This document shows positions 1 through 5,823 of a DNA stretch of 7,002 bases, piece after piece. Numbering within the stretch: the stretch's first letter is position 1; each line of letters starts with the position of its first letter. Both the position numbers and the translations under genes were made by a program. The DNA is taken from contig DUOR01000295.1 of the NCBI GenBank assembly GCA_012838715.1, forward strand, positions 1-7,002, read 5' to 3'. Origin of the DNA: Actinomycetales bacterium. Lineage in GTDB: Bacteria; Actinomycetota; Actinomycetes; Mycobacteriales; Mycobacteriaceae. The notes under the pieces were generated by a model, which saw only the letters and a list, made by a program, of their open reading frames with translations, was not told where the DNA came from and did no database searches.

Positions 1-51
1 GCAACTAGTAGAGTCGTTCCCGGATATGCGTTCCGGCGTGCCCACCAAACA

Positions 52-75
52 GGGCCTCGGCCACCCCCGGGGCCC
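52..75 (+). promoter_or_regulatory. Hairpin in the leader upstream of purS
   Basis: GGGCCTCGG (52-60) can pair with CCGGGGCCC (67-75), giving 9 bp with one G-U pair around a 6-nt loop (CCACCC). The perfect palindrome CGGCGCCG (75-82) follows at once. No T-run follows, so it is not a classical intrinsic terminator. It lies about 25 nt before the purS ribosome binding site. It could be a leader structure of the purine operon, the end of an upstream transcript, or chance pairing in GC-rich DNA. The pairing is seen; any role is inference. Confidence 0.3.
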
Positions 76-100
76 GGCGCCGGAACTCCCCCTAAACAAC

Positions 101-105
101 AGGAG
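101..105 (+). promoter_or_regulatory. Ribosome binding site of purS
   Basis: AGGAG lies 7 nt before the GTG at 113. This site decides the start: the longer reading frame opening at ATG 26 has no Shine-Dalgarno sequence and would add 29 residues that look like translated leader (rich in G and P, not PurS-like). Confidence 0.75.
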
Positions 106-112
106 CACTTCC

Positions 113-355
113 GTGGCGCGTGTAGTTGTCAATGTGATGCCCAAGACGGAGATCCTCGACCCGCAGGGTCAGGCCGTCCACCGGGCGCTGGGGCGCATCG
201 GCGTTTCCGGCGTGTCGGATGTCCGTCAGGGCAAGCGATTCGAGCTCGAGGTCGATGATTCAGTCAGCGACGAGGACCTGAAGCGCCTCGCCGAAACCCT
301 GCTCGCCAACACCGTCATCGAGGACTTCGAGGTCGTCCGCGGGGAGGGCAAGTGA
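113..355 (+). CDS. purS: Phosphoribosylformylglycinamidine synthase subunit PurS
   Basis: PurS is the small structural subunit of FGAM synthetase in the cytoplasm. It has no catalytic activity of its own. As a dimer it bridges PurQ and PurL and helps pass ammonia from one to the other in step 4 of de novo purine synthesis. The 80-residue product matches the usual PurS length of about 80. It has the typical start [11 protein letters not shown], the core stretch [16 protein letters not shown] (residues 15-30) and the C-terminal strand IEDFEVV (69-75), as expected for the small alpha/beta fold. The GTG start at 113 is chosen for its AGGAG site and for family length. The stop overlaps the purQ start by 4 nt (GTGA), so translation of the two is probably coupled. 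Followed by purQ and purL, the identification is secure. Confidence 0.95.
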   Translation: MARVVVNVMPKTEILDPQGQAVHRALGRIGVSGVSDVRQGKRFELEVDDSVSDEDLKRLAETLLANTVIEDFEVVRGEGK

Positions 356-1023
356 CCGCCAAGATCGGCGTCATCACCTTCCCGGGCACCCTCGATGACG
401 TCGATGCCCTCCGTGCGGTCCGCCTGGCCGGCGCCGAGCCGGTCGAGCTGTGGCACGCCGACTCGGACCTGAGCGGCGTCGACGCCGTCGTCGTCCCCGG
501 CGGCTTCTCCTACGGCGACTACCTCCGTTCCGGCGCCATCTCGGCGCTGGCCCCGGTCATGCAGTCCGTCGTCGGCGCCGCCGAGGGCGGCATGCCGGTG
601 CTCGGCATCTGCAACGGCTTCCAGATCCTCACCGAGGCCGGCCTCCTGCCCGGCGCCCTCACCCGCAACGAGGGCCTGCACTTCGTGTGCCGCGACCTGC
701 ACCTGAAGGTCGAGAACACCGGCACCGCATGGACCGGCTCCCTGACGGAGGGCCAGGAAATCCTGGTCCCGTCGAAGCACGGCGAAGGCCGTTTCCAGGC
801 GGCGCCCGACACCATCCGCGAGCTCGAGGAAGAGGGCCGCGTGGTGTTCCGCTACGTGGACAACCCCAACGGCTCCATCAACGACATCGCCGGCGTGTGC
901 AGCGCCAACGGCCGCGTCGTCGGCCTCATGCCGCACCCGGAGCACGCCATCGAGGCGCTCACCGGCCCGTCGCTCGACGGTCTCGAGCTGTTCCTGTCCG
1001 CCGTCTCCACCATCGGCGCGTAA
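352..1023 (+). CDS. purQ: Phosphoribosylformylglycinamidine synthase subunit PurQ (glutaminase)
   Basis: PurQ is the class I glutamine amidotransferase subunit of FGAM synthetase. It hydrolyses glutamine and delivers ammonia to PurL within the PurLQS complex. The product is 223 residues, the normal length for the stand-alone PurQ of Gram-positive and actinobacterial lineages. Visible landmarks are the N-terminal strand [16 protein letters not shown], the oxyanion region [15 protein letters not shown] (47-61), the nucleophile elbow [10 protein letters not shown] with catalytic Cys87, and the C-terminal MPHPEH motif with His195 and Glu197 completing the triad. It starts at GTG 352, overlapping the purS stop, with GGGGAGGG at 341-348 as ribosome binding site. 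purL follows after 15 nt. No active-site residue is missing. Confidence 0.97.
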   Translation: MTAKIGVITFPGTLDDVDALRAVRLAGAEPVELWHADSDLSGVDAVVVPGGFSYGDYLRSGAISALAPVMQSVVGAAEGGMPVLGICNGFQILTEAGLLPGALTRNEGLHFVCRDLHLKVENTGTAWTGSLTEGQEILVPSKHGEGRFQAAPDTIRELEEEGRVVFRYVDNPNGSINDIAGVCSANGRVVGLMPHPEHAIEALTGPSLDGLELFLSAVSTIGA

Positions 1024-1026
1024 GAG

Positions 1027-1033
1027 GGAAGGA
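1027..1033 (+). promoter_or_regulatory. Ribosome binding site of purL
   Basis: GGAAGGA sits in the 15-nt purQ-purL gap, 5 nt before ATG 1039. It gives purL its own strong initiation site inside the operon and supports that ATG as the start. Confidence 0.7.
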
Positions 1034-1038
1034 TCGAC

Positions 1039-3381
1039 ATGACCGACGCCAACAAGGCCCTCCAGAACGACACCGTCGCCGAAGCGGAGAAGACCCCCGA
1101 TCTGCAGCAGCCCTGGGCCGACCTCGGCCTGAAGGAAGACGAGTACGAGCGCATCCGCGAGATCCTGGGCCGCCGGCCCACCGACGCGGAACTCGCCGTG
1201 TACTCGGTGATGTGGTCGGAGCACTGCTCCTACAAGTCCTCCAAGGTGCACCTGCGCTACTTCGGCGAGACCACCACCGACGAGATGAAGGCGAAGATGC
1301 TCGCCGGCATCGGCGAGAACGCCGGCGTCGTCGACATCGGCGACGGCTGGGCCGTCACCTTCAAGGTGGAGAGCCACAACTCCCCGTCCTACGTCGAGCC
1401 GTACCAGGGCGCCGCGACCGGCGTCGGCGGCATCGTCCGCGACATCATGGCCATGGGCGCCCGCCCGGTCGCCGTGATGGACCAGCTGCGCTTCGGCCCG
1501 GCGGACGCCCCGGACACGCAGCGCGTGCTGCCGGGCGTCGTCGCCGGCGTCGGCGGCTACGGCAACTGCCTCGGCCTGCCGAACATCGGCGGCGAGACCA
1601 TCTTCGACAAGTCCTACGGCGGTAACCCGCTGGTCAACGCGCTCTGCGTGGGTGTGCTGCCTTCCGACGACCTGAAGCTGGCCTTCGCCTCGGGCACCGG
1701 CAACCGCGTGGTCCTGTTCGGTTCGCGCACCGGCCTCGACGGCATCGGCGGCGTGTCGGTGCTGGCCTCGGAGAACTTCGAGGAGGGCGCCGAGCGCAAG
1801 CTGCCGGCCGTGCAGGTCGGCGACCCGTTCGCCGAGAAGGTGCTCATCGAGTGCTGCCTGGACCTGTACGCGGCCGACGTGGTCGTGGGCATCCAGGACC
1901 TGGGCGGCGCGGGCCTGTCCTGCGCCGTGTCCGAGCTGGCCGCGGCCGGCGACGGCGGCATGGCCGTCAACCTCGACAACGTGCACCTGCGCGCCGAGAA
2001 CATGTCGGCCGCCGAGATCCTGTCGTCCGAGTCGCAGGAGCGCATGTGCGCCGTCGTGCGCCCGGAGGACATGGACGAGTTCATGGCCATCTGCGCCAAG
2101 TGGGACGTCATCGCGTCCGACATCGGCGAGGTGACCGACACCGGCCGCCTGGTCATCGAGCACAACGGCGAGGTCGTCCTCGACGCGCCGCCGAAGACCA
2201 TCGCCGACGAGGGGCCGGTGTACAACCGCCCCTACGCCCGCCCGGAGTGGCAGGACGAGCTGCAGCAGCCGCTGGAGCTGGCCCGCCCGGAGGGTTCGGA
2301 GGAGCTGAAGGACACGGTGCTCACGCTCGCCGCGTCGCCGCAGCTGTGCTCCCGCGCCCACATCACCGAGCAGTACGACCGTTACGTGCGCGGCAACACC
2401 GTGCAGGCCAAGAACTCCGAGGCCGGCGTGCTGCGCGTGAACGAGGAGACGGGCCGCGGCATCGCCGTCGCCACCGACGCCTCGGGCCGCTACACCAAGC
2501 TCGACCCGCGCACGGGCGCCCGCCTGGCGCTGGCCGAGGCGCACCGCAACGTCGCGGTGACCGGCGCGAAGCCGTACGCCGTGTCGAACTGCCTGAACTT
2601 CGGTTCGCCGGAGAACCCGGACGTGATGTGGCAGTTCGCGGAGGCCGTGCGCGGCCTGGCGGACGGCGCGAAGGAGCTGGCGGTCCCGGTGACCGGCGGC
2701 AACGTGTCCTTCTACAACCAGACCGGCGAGGAGCCGATTCTGCCGACCCCGGTCATCGCCGTCCTGGGCATCATGGAGGATGTCGCGCAGACCATCGGCA
2801 ACCGTTTCGGCACCGCGGAGGACGAGGTCCTCTACGTGCTGGGCGAGACCCGCGATGAGCTGGGCGGCTCCATCTGGCAGCAGGTCATCCACGATGCGCT
2901 GGGCGGCATGCCGCCGGCCGTGGACCTGGCCGCCGAGGAGAAGCTGGTCGGCTTTTTCCACGACACCATCGTCGACCGCGGTGGTCACTTCGTCTCCGCC
3001 GCCCGCGACCTGTCGGAGGGTGGCCTGTCCCAGGCGCTCGTCGAGGGTGCGGTGCAGTCCGGCGTGGGCGTCGAGGTCACGCTCGACGACGTCGCGGCGG
3101 ATCCGTTCGTGGCGCTGTTCTCCGAGTCGGCGTCGCGCGCCCTGGTGGCGGTGCCGGAGTCGGCGGCCGCCGAGCTGGAGGCCCGCGCGGCCGAGCTGGG
3201 CATCCCCGCCGCCCGCATTGGCCGGGTGCTTGCCGACGACGCCGTGATCCGCGTTTCCGGCGGCAACGGCTCGGTGTCCTTCGAGATTCCGGTCGCCGAG
3301 GCGGAGTCCGCCTGGCGCGACACCCTGCCGAACCTGTTCGCCCACGCCGTGGGCGCGAACTCGGCGGTCGAGGCCGAGTAG
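1039..3381 (+). CDS. purL: Phosphoribosylformylglycinamidine synthase subunit PurL (synthetase)
   Basis: PurL is the ATP-dependent synthetase subunit of FGAM synthetase. It converts FGAR plus ammonia (from PurQ) and ATP to FGAM, ADP and phosphate. The 780-residue length fits the small PurL class that works with separate PurS and PurQ, not the roughly 1300-residue fused enzyme. Motifs in order: SEHCSYKSS (60-68, with the catalytic-type His62); [21 protein letters not shown] (111-131), the nucleotide/Mg loop; [11 protein letters not shown] (284-294); SSESQERM (329-336); and, in the second AIRS-like half, [12 protein letters not shown] (549-560). The first ~30 residues are an extension before the conserved core, common in this lineage but poorly conserved. 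The start is ATG 1039, with GGAAGGA 5 nt upstream. It is the last gene of the operon, followed by a strong hairpin. No frameshift or missing motif was seen. Confidence 0.97.
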   Translation: MTDANKALQNDTVAEAEKTPDLQQPWADLGLKEDEYERIREILGRRPTDAELAVYSVMWSEHCSYKSSKVHLRYFGETTTDEMKAKMLAGIGENAGVVDIGDGWAVTFKVESHNSPSYVEPYQGAATGVGGIVRDIMAMGARPVAVMDQLRFGPADAPDTQRVLPGVVAGVGGYGNCLGLPNIGGETIFDKSYGGNPLVNALCVGVLPSDDLKLAFASGTGNRVVLFGSRTGLDGIGGVSVLASENFEEGAERKLPAVQVGDPFAEKVLIECCLDLYAADVVVGIQDLGGAGLSCAVSELAAAGDGGMAVNLDNVHLRAENMSAAEILSSESQERMCAVVRPEDMDEFMAICAKWDVIASDIGEVTDTGRLVIEHNGEVVLDAPPKTIADEGPVYNRPYARPEWQDELQQPLELARPEGSEELKDTVLTLAASPQLCSRAHITEQYDRYVRGNTVQAKNSEAGVLRVNEETGRGIAVATDASGRYTKLDPRTGARLALAEAHRNVAVTGAKPYAVSNCLNFGSPENPDVMWQFAEAVRGLADGAKELAVPVTGGNVSFYNQTGEEPILPTPVIAVLGIMEDVAQTIGNRFGTAEDEVLYVLGETRDELGGSIWQQVIHDALGGMPPAVDLAAEEKLVGFFHDTIVDRGGHFVSAARDLSEGGLSQALVEGAVQSGVGVEVTLDDVAADPFVALFSESASRALVAVPESAAAELEARAAELGIPAARIGRVLADDAVIRVSGGNGSVSFEIPVAEAESAWRDTLPNLFAHAVGANSAVEAE

Positions 3382-3422
3382 TCCCGGGCGGCCCCGGGTT
3401 CATCCCGGTGGCCCGACGGGGG

Positions 3423-3463
3423 AGCGGCCCCGGCGCATCATCGCGATGCGCCGGGGCCGCTTT
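3423..3463 (+). terminator. Hairpin terminator after purL
   Basis: GCGGCCCCGGCGCATC (3424-3439) is perfectly complementary to 3445-3460 across a 5-nt loop (ATCGC). An A-T pair at 3423/3461 makes the stem 17 bp. Only a short TTT (3461-3463) follows, as is common for terminators of GC-rich actinobacteria. It lies 41 nt after the purL stop and before the next promoter region, so it very probably ends the purSQL transcript. Confidence 0.85.
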
Positions 3464-3506
3464 CGCGATCCCGGGCGCGGGGCCGTCGGGTGGTGCGGGC
3501 ATGGGG

Positions 3507-3512
3507 TACGGT
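3507..3512 (+). promoter_or_regulatory. Possible -10 box of the dsbA-ccdA-arsC operon
   Basis: TACGGT fits the actinobacterial TANNNT -10 pattern and lies between the purL terminator and the first gene of the next operon. A start near 3519 would give a leader of about 50 nt. No convincing -35 hexamer is seen 16-18 nt upstream. TATTTT at 3544-3549 also fits TANNNT and is an alternative, although it would leave a very short leader. Confidence 0.3.
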
Positions 3513-3522
3513 GTGCACGATC

Positions 3523-3551
3523 CCCCTCGGATACGGAGGGGAGTATTTTTT
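3523..3551 (+). promoter_or_regulatory. Hairpin plus T-run in the leader of the redox operon
   Basis: CCCCTC (3523-3528) pairs with GAGGGG (3536-3541) around a 7-nt loop. Four bases later comes a run of six T's (3546-3551), in a region otherwise almost free of T-runs. The structure ends 8 nt before the ribosome binding site, so it lies inside the leader or overlaps the promoter. It resembles a short intrinsic terminator or attenuator, or a second backup terminator for purL. The 4-nt offset of the T-run and the 6-bp stem make efficient termination uncertain. Confidence 0.4.
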
Positions 3552-3558
3552 CGCGAAT

Positions 3559-3564
3559 GGAGGA
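3559..3564 (+). promoter_or_regulatory. Ribosome binding site fixing the DsbA-like start
   Basis: GGAGGA lies 3 nt before ATG 3568 (the GGAGG core is 4 nt away). It is close but strong. It favours this ATG over an in-frame GTG at 3490, which would add 26 residues translated from the hairpin leader. Confidence 0.65.
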
Positions 3565-3567
3565 CGC

Positions 3568-4386
3568 ATGATCGCCGACAACGAACGCGACCGGCGATCC
3601 GGTGCGACGGGTGCCCGCGCCACCGGGGGATCGGCCGGCGAAGGCACGAACCGGACGTCGCTGATTCTCGCGCTCGTGGCGGTCGTCGCCGCGATCGCCC
3701 TCATCGCGGGTTACCTGGTCCTCGGCGGTTCGAACGGCGGTGGTTCCGCTTCCGGCAACGCGGGCGCCGCGGCCACCACCGGCGAGGGATCCACCGGCAG
3801 CGGGAATGAGCCGGAGGAGGGGGCGGGCCTGTCCTTCCTCGCCCGCCGCATCGAGGGCGATCCGCTGGCGCTCGGCGACGTCGATGCGCCGGTCGTCTTC
3901 ATCAACTACTCGGACTACCGCTGCCCGTTCTGCGCGAAGTTCGCGCGGGACGTGGAGCCGGAGATCATCGACGAGTACGTCGACGCCGGGCTGGTCCGCC
4001 TCGAGTGGCGCGACGTCCCCATCTTCGGCGAGCAGTCGATGCTCGGCGCCCGCGCGGGCCGCGCGGCCGCGGAGCAGGGCAAGTTCTGGGAGTTCAACGC
4101 CGCGGTGTACGCGGAGGCACCCGAGGGCGGCCACGCCGAACTGACGGAGGACTCGCTCGTCGAGTTCGCCCGCAAGGCCGGCGTCCCGGACCTGGAGGCG
4201 TTCCGCGCGGACATGACCTCCGACCGCTTCGACGGGGAGATCATGGCCGACGCCAACGAGGCGGCCTCCATCGGCATCAACTCCACGCCGTCGTTCATCG
4301 TCGGCGAGGGTGCCGTCGCCGGCGCCCAGCCGCGCGAGGTGTTCATCGACGCAATCGAGTCGCAGCTGCCGGACGACGAAGGGTAG
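3568..4386 (+). CDS. Membrane-anchored DsbA-like thiol-disulfide oxidoreductase
   Basis: The 272-residue product belongs to the DsbA-like thioredoxin-fold group (Thioredoxin_4 type). It begins with a charged, disordered cytoplasmic tail (1-30) and has one membrane helix (about 31-53) acting as an uncleaved anchor. A Gly/Ser/Ala/Glu-rich linker follows (54-85), then the catalytic domain (about 88-268), predicted to face outward. The active site is NYSDYRCPFCAKF with Cys119 and Cys122, and the cis-proline loop is STPSFIVGEG (Pro241). These are its only cysteines. Family members oxidise, isomerise or reduce cysteines in exported proteins. The next gene, a CcdA-like electron carrier, begins 12 nt downstream, which suggests this protein may be kept reduced through the membrane, as reductases or isomerases are, instead of acting as a plain oxidase. 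It could also be annotated as a general thioredoxin domain protein. Confidence 0.9.
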   Translation: MIADNERDRRSGATGARATGGSAGEGTNRTSLILALVAVVAAIALIAGYLVLGGSNGGGSASGNAGAAATTGEGSTGSGNEPEEGAGLSFLARRIEGDPLALGDVDAPVVFINYSDYRCPFCAKFARDVEPEIIDEYVDAGLVRLEWRDVPIFGEQSMLGARAGRAAAEQGKFWEFNAAVYAEAPEGGHAELTEDSLVEFARKAGVPDLEAFRADMTSDRFDGEIMADANEAASIGINSTPSFIVGEGAVAGAQPREVFIDAIESQLPDDEG

Positions 4387-4398
4387 GGGAGGTCGCCG

Positions 4399-5298
4399 AT
4401 GACGGAAATCGGTTTCATCGGGGCATTCCTCGGCGGGGTGCTGTCGCTGCTGAGCCCGTGCTCGGCCCTGCTGCTGCCGTCGTTCTTCGCGTACGCCTTC
4501 GACGGCGTCGGCAAGCTGGCGCGGCGCACCGGCGTGTTCTACCTGGGGATGGCGGCGGTGCTCGTGCCGCTCGGCGCCGGGGTGGGCGCGGTGGGGTCGC
4601 TGCTGACCGTCCACCGGTCGACGGTGACGCTCATCGCCGGGCTCGTCGTCATCGCGCTGGGCGTGTTCACGGCCTTCGGCGGCGGGTTCACCATCGGAAG
4701 TTCGTCGACGCCCAAGGCGGCGCGCGGCACCGGCTGGTTCAACGTCGCGGTACTTGGCGCGGTCTACGGCCTGGCGGGCTTCTGTTCGGGGCCGCTGCTC
4801 GGCGCCATCCTCACCGTCGCGCTGGCCGGCGGCTCTCCGGCGGCGGGCGGTGCGCTGATGGCGGTGTACGCGCTCGGCATGGCCAGCCCGCTGCTGCTGA
4901 TGGCGCTGCTGTGGGAGAAGTTCGACCTCGGCTCGAAGGGATGGCTGCGCGGCCGCGCGGTGACGCTCGGGCCGATTCGCACGAACACCCTGTCGCTCAT
5001 CGCCGGTGCGGTGCTGGTGCTGCTCGGCGTGCTGTTCATCGTCACCGGCGGCACCGCCGGACTGACCGGCGCGACCACGGTGGACCAGCAGTTCGCCATG
5101 CAGGAATGGCTGACCGGCATCTCCAGCGCGGTCGGCGACGCCTGGATTCTGCTGGGCGCGCTTATCATCGTGGCCATCGGCCTCGTCGTGGCGCTGCTGC
5201 GCGGCGGCAAGGGCCGTGGCACCGCCGATGAGACCGTCGGTGAACCAGTCGCCGAAACCGCCGATGAGACCGTCCCCGCAACCGAGGAGAACCCGTGA
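4399..5298 (+). CDS. CcdA/DsbD-family membrane thiol electron carrier
   Basis: A 299-residue multi-pass membrane protein of the cytochrome c biogenesis CcdA / DsbD transmembrane family. Hydrophobic segments lie near 4-34, 44-69, 74-95, 113-144, 148-172, 196-218 and 249-267. The two cysteines that carry electrons in this family are visible: Cys21 in LLSPCSALLLPSF and Cys129 in LAGFCSGPLLGAIL. The canonical second motif has Pro before its Cys; here it is Phe. CcdA proteins move reducing power from cytoplasmic thioredoxin-like proteins to partners outside the membrane, and the DsbA-like gene just upstream is the obvious partner. No ResB/ResC cytochrome c maturation genes are present, so the ccdA name would be generic. 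The tail (268-299) is acidic and carries a TADETV duplication. Ribosome binding site GGGGAGG (4386-4392) begins on the last base of the preceding stop. The gene overlaps arsC by 4 nt. Confidence 0.9.
   Translation: MTEIGFIGAFLGGVLSLLSPCSALLLPSFFAYAFDGVGKLARRTGVFYLGMAAVLVPLGAGVGAVGSLLTVHRSTVTLIAGLVVIALGVFTAFGGGFTIGSSSTPKAARGTGWFNVAVLGAVYGLAGFCSGPLLGAILTVALAGGSPAAGGALMAVYALGMASPLLLMALLWEKFDLGSKGWLRGRAVTLGPIRTNTLSLIAGAVLVLLGVLFIVTGGTAGLTGATTVDQQFAMQEWLTGISSAVGDAWILLGALIIVAIGLVVALLRGGKGRGTADETVGEPVAETADETVPATEENP
5221..5274 (+). repeat. In-frame 18-nt direct repeat in the CcdA-like tail
   Basis: ACCGCCGATGAGACCGTC occurs identically at 5221-5238 and 5257-5274, a period of 36 nt (12 codons). It encodes TADETV twice (residues 275-280 and 287-292) in the hydrophilic acidic tail after the last membrane helix. 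Exact nucleotide identity suggests a recent slippage duplication. Confidence 0.85.
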
Positions 5299-5708
5299 CC
5301 GAGCGCCCCACCGTCTACTTCCTGTGCAACACCAACAGCGGCAAGTCGCAGATGGCGGAGGGCCTCATGCGCTTCCGGGCGGGCGACGCCGTGGAGGTCC
5401 TGTCGGCGGGCATCACGCCGGGCGAGGCCGTCAACGATGAATCGGCGGCGTCGCTGGCGCGGCTCGGCGCGGACATGGCCGCCGGTGAGCCGACCGCCAT
5501 CGACCCCGAGATCCTGCGCACCGCGGACCGCGTGATCGTGGTCGGCGGCGCGGACGTGCGCCCGGTCGACGGCATGACGGCCGACATCGAGCGCTGGGAC
5601 GTCGACGAGCCGTCGAAGCGCGGCATCCGTGGCGACGAGCGCATGGATCTCATCCGCGACGACATCGACGCCCGCGTGCGCGCCCTCACGGAGGAACTCC
5701 GCGGCTGA
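5295..5708 (+). CDS. arsC: Arsenate-mycothiol transferase-type ArsC (LMW phosphatase fold)
   Basis: A 137-residue cytoplasmic protein of the low-molecular-weight tyrosine phosphatase fold. The P-loop is FLCNTNSGKSQMAEGL with nucleophile Cys11. Lys17 stands where true phosphatases have Arg, as I recall for corynebacterial ArsC1/ArsC2 (CVGNGGKSQMA). Other shared stretches are VLSAGITPGEAVN (35-47), LGADMAAGEPTAIDPEILRTADRVIVVGG (57-85), ERWDVDEP (99-106) and the helix RMDLIRDDIDARVRAL (116-131). Cys11 is the only cysteine, which argues against the three-cysteine thioredoxin-linked ArsC. It fits the type in which mycothiol attacks the enzyme-bound arsenate and mycoredoxin reduces the adduct. It starts at GTG 5295, overlapping the CcdA-like stop (GTGA), with AGGAG at 5285-5289. 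No arsenite pump or ArsR gene is nearby, so arsenate may not be its main substrate here. Confidence 0.85.
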   Translation: MTERPTVYFLCNTNSGKSQMAEGLMRFRAGDAVEVLSAGITPGEAVNDESAASLARLGADMAAGEPTAIDPEILRTADRVIVVGGADVRPVDGMTADIERWDVDEPSKRGIRGDERMDLIRDDIDARVRALTEELRG

Positions 5709-5780
5709 GCGGGGCCGAACTCGGCTGAGCGGGCTCGGGCCCGGCTGTGCCGAACCGGACCCCGCTGAGCGGGCCCGGAC
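5701..5780. repeat. Degenerate 20-nt tandem repeat spanning the arsC stop
   Basis: Four consecutive 20-nt units start at 5701, 5721, 5741 and 5761, with approximate consensus CCGGCTGAGCGGGCCCGGAC. By hand count, units 1/2 share 15 of 20 bases, 2/4 share 16 and 3/4 share 15. A fifth unit (5781-5800) keeps only the first six bases well. The first unit contains the last arsC codon and its TGA. The preceding GAACTC (5694-5699) also recurs at 5717-5722, so the 3' end of arsC itself seems to have been duplicated into the gap. Confidence 0.7.
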
Positions 5781-5788
5781 CCCGCTCA
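5766..5788. terminator. Hairpin in the convergent gap, possible shared terminator
   Basis: TGAGCGGG (5766-5773) pairs perfectly with CCCGCTCA (5781-5788) around a 7-nt loop. An overlapping alternative is CCCGC-TGA-GCGGG (5761-5773). Neither strand has a T-run after the stem, so it is a weak terminator candidate. It is supported mainly by its place between the converging arsC and thioesterase genes. Confidence 0.35.
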
Positions 5789-5823
5789 AACCCCACCGAG
5801 CCCGACCGGGCCCGGGCGGGCGC

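Noticed and set aside
9..14. TAGAGT as a possible -10 box for the purine operon.
   Set aside because: It fits the loose TANNNT pattern, but the window begins only 8 nt upstream, so no -35 can be judged and the match alone is too weak.
450..1625. A long rightward frame overlapping purQ and the start of purL.
   Set aside because: The translation is an arginine-rich low-complexity sequence typical of a shifted frame in GC-rich genes. purQ and purL in the other frames have intact catalytic motifs.
226..3345. A very long open frame (over 1000 codons) on the minus strand opposite purS, purQ and purL.
   Set aside because: It is an effect of GC-rich codon use. The product is an Ala/Gly/Arg/His/Val-rich string with no family motif, and it lies wholly antisense to three securely identified purine genes.
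3490..3567. N-terminal extension of the DsbA-like protein from GTG 3490.
   Set aside because: It would translate the promoter and hairpin leader, lacks a ribosome binding site, and puts 26 extra residues before a start that has its own GGAGGA site.
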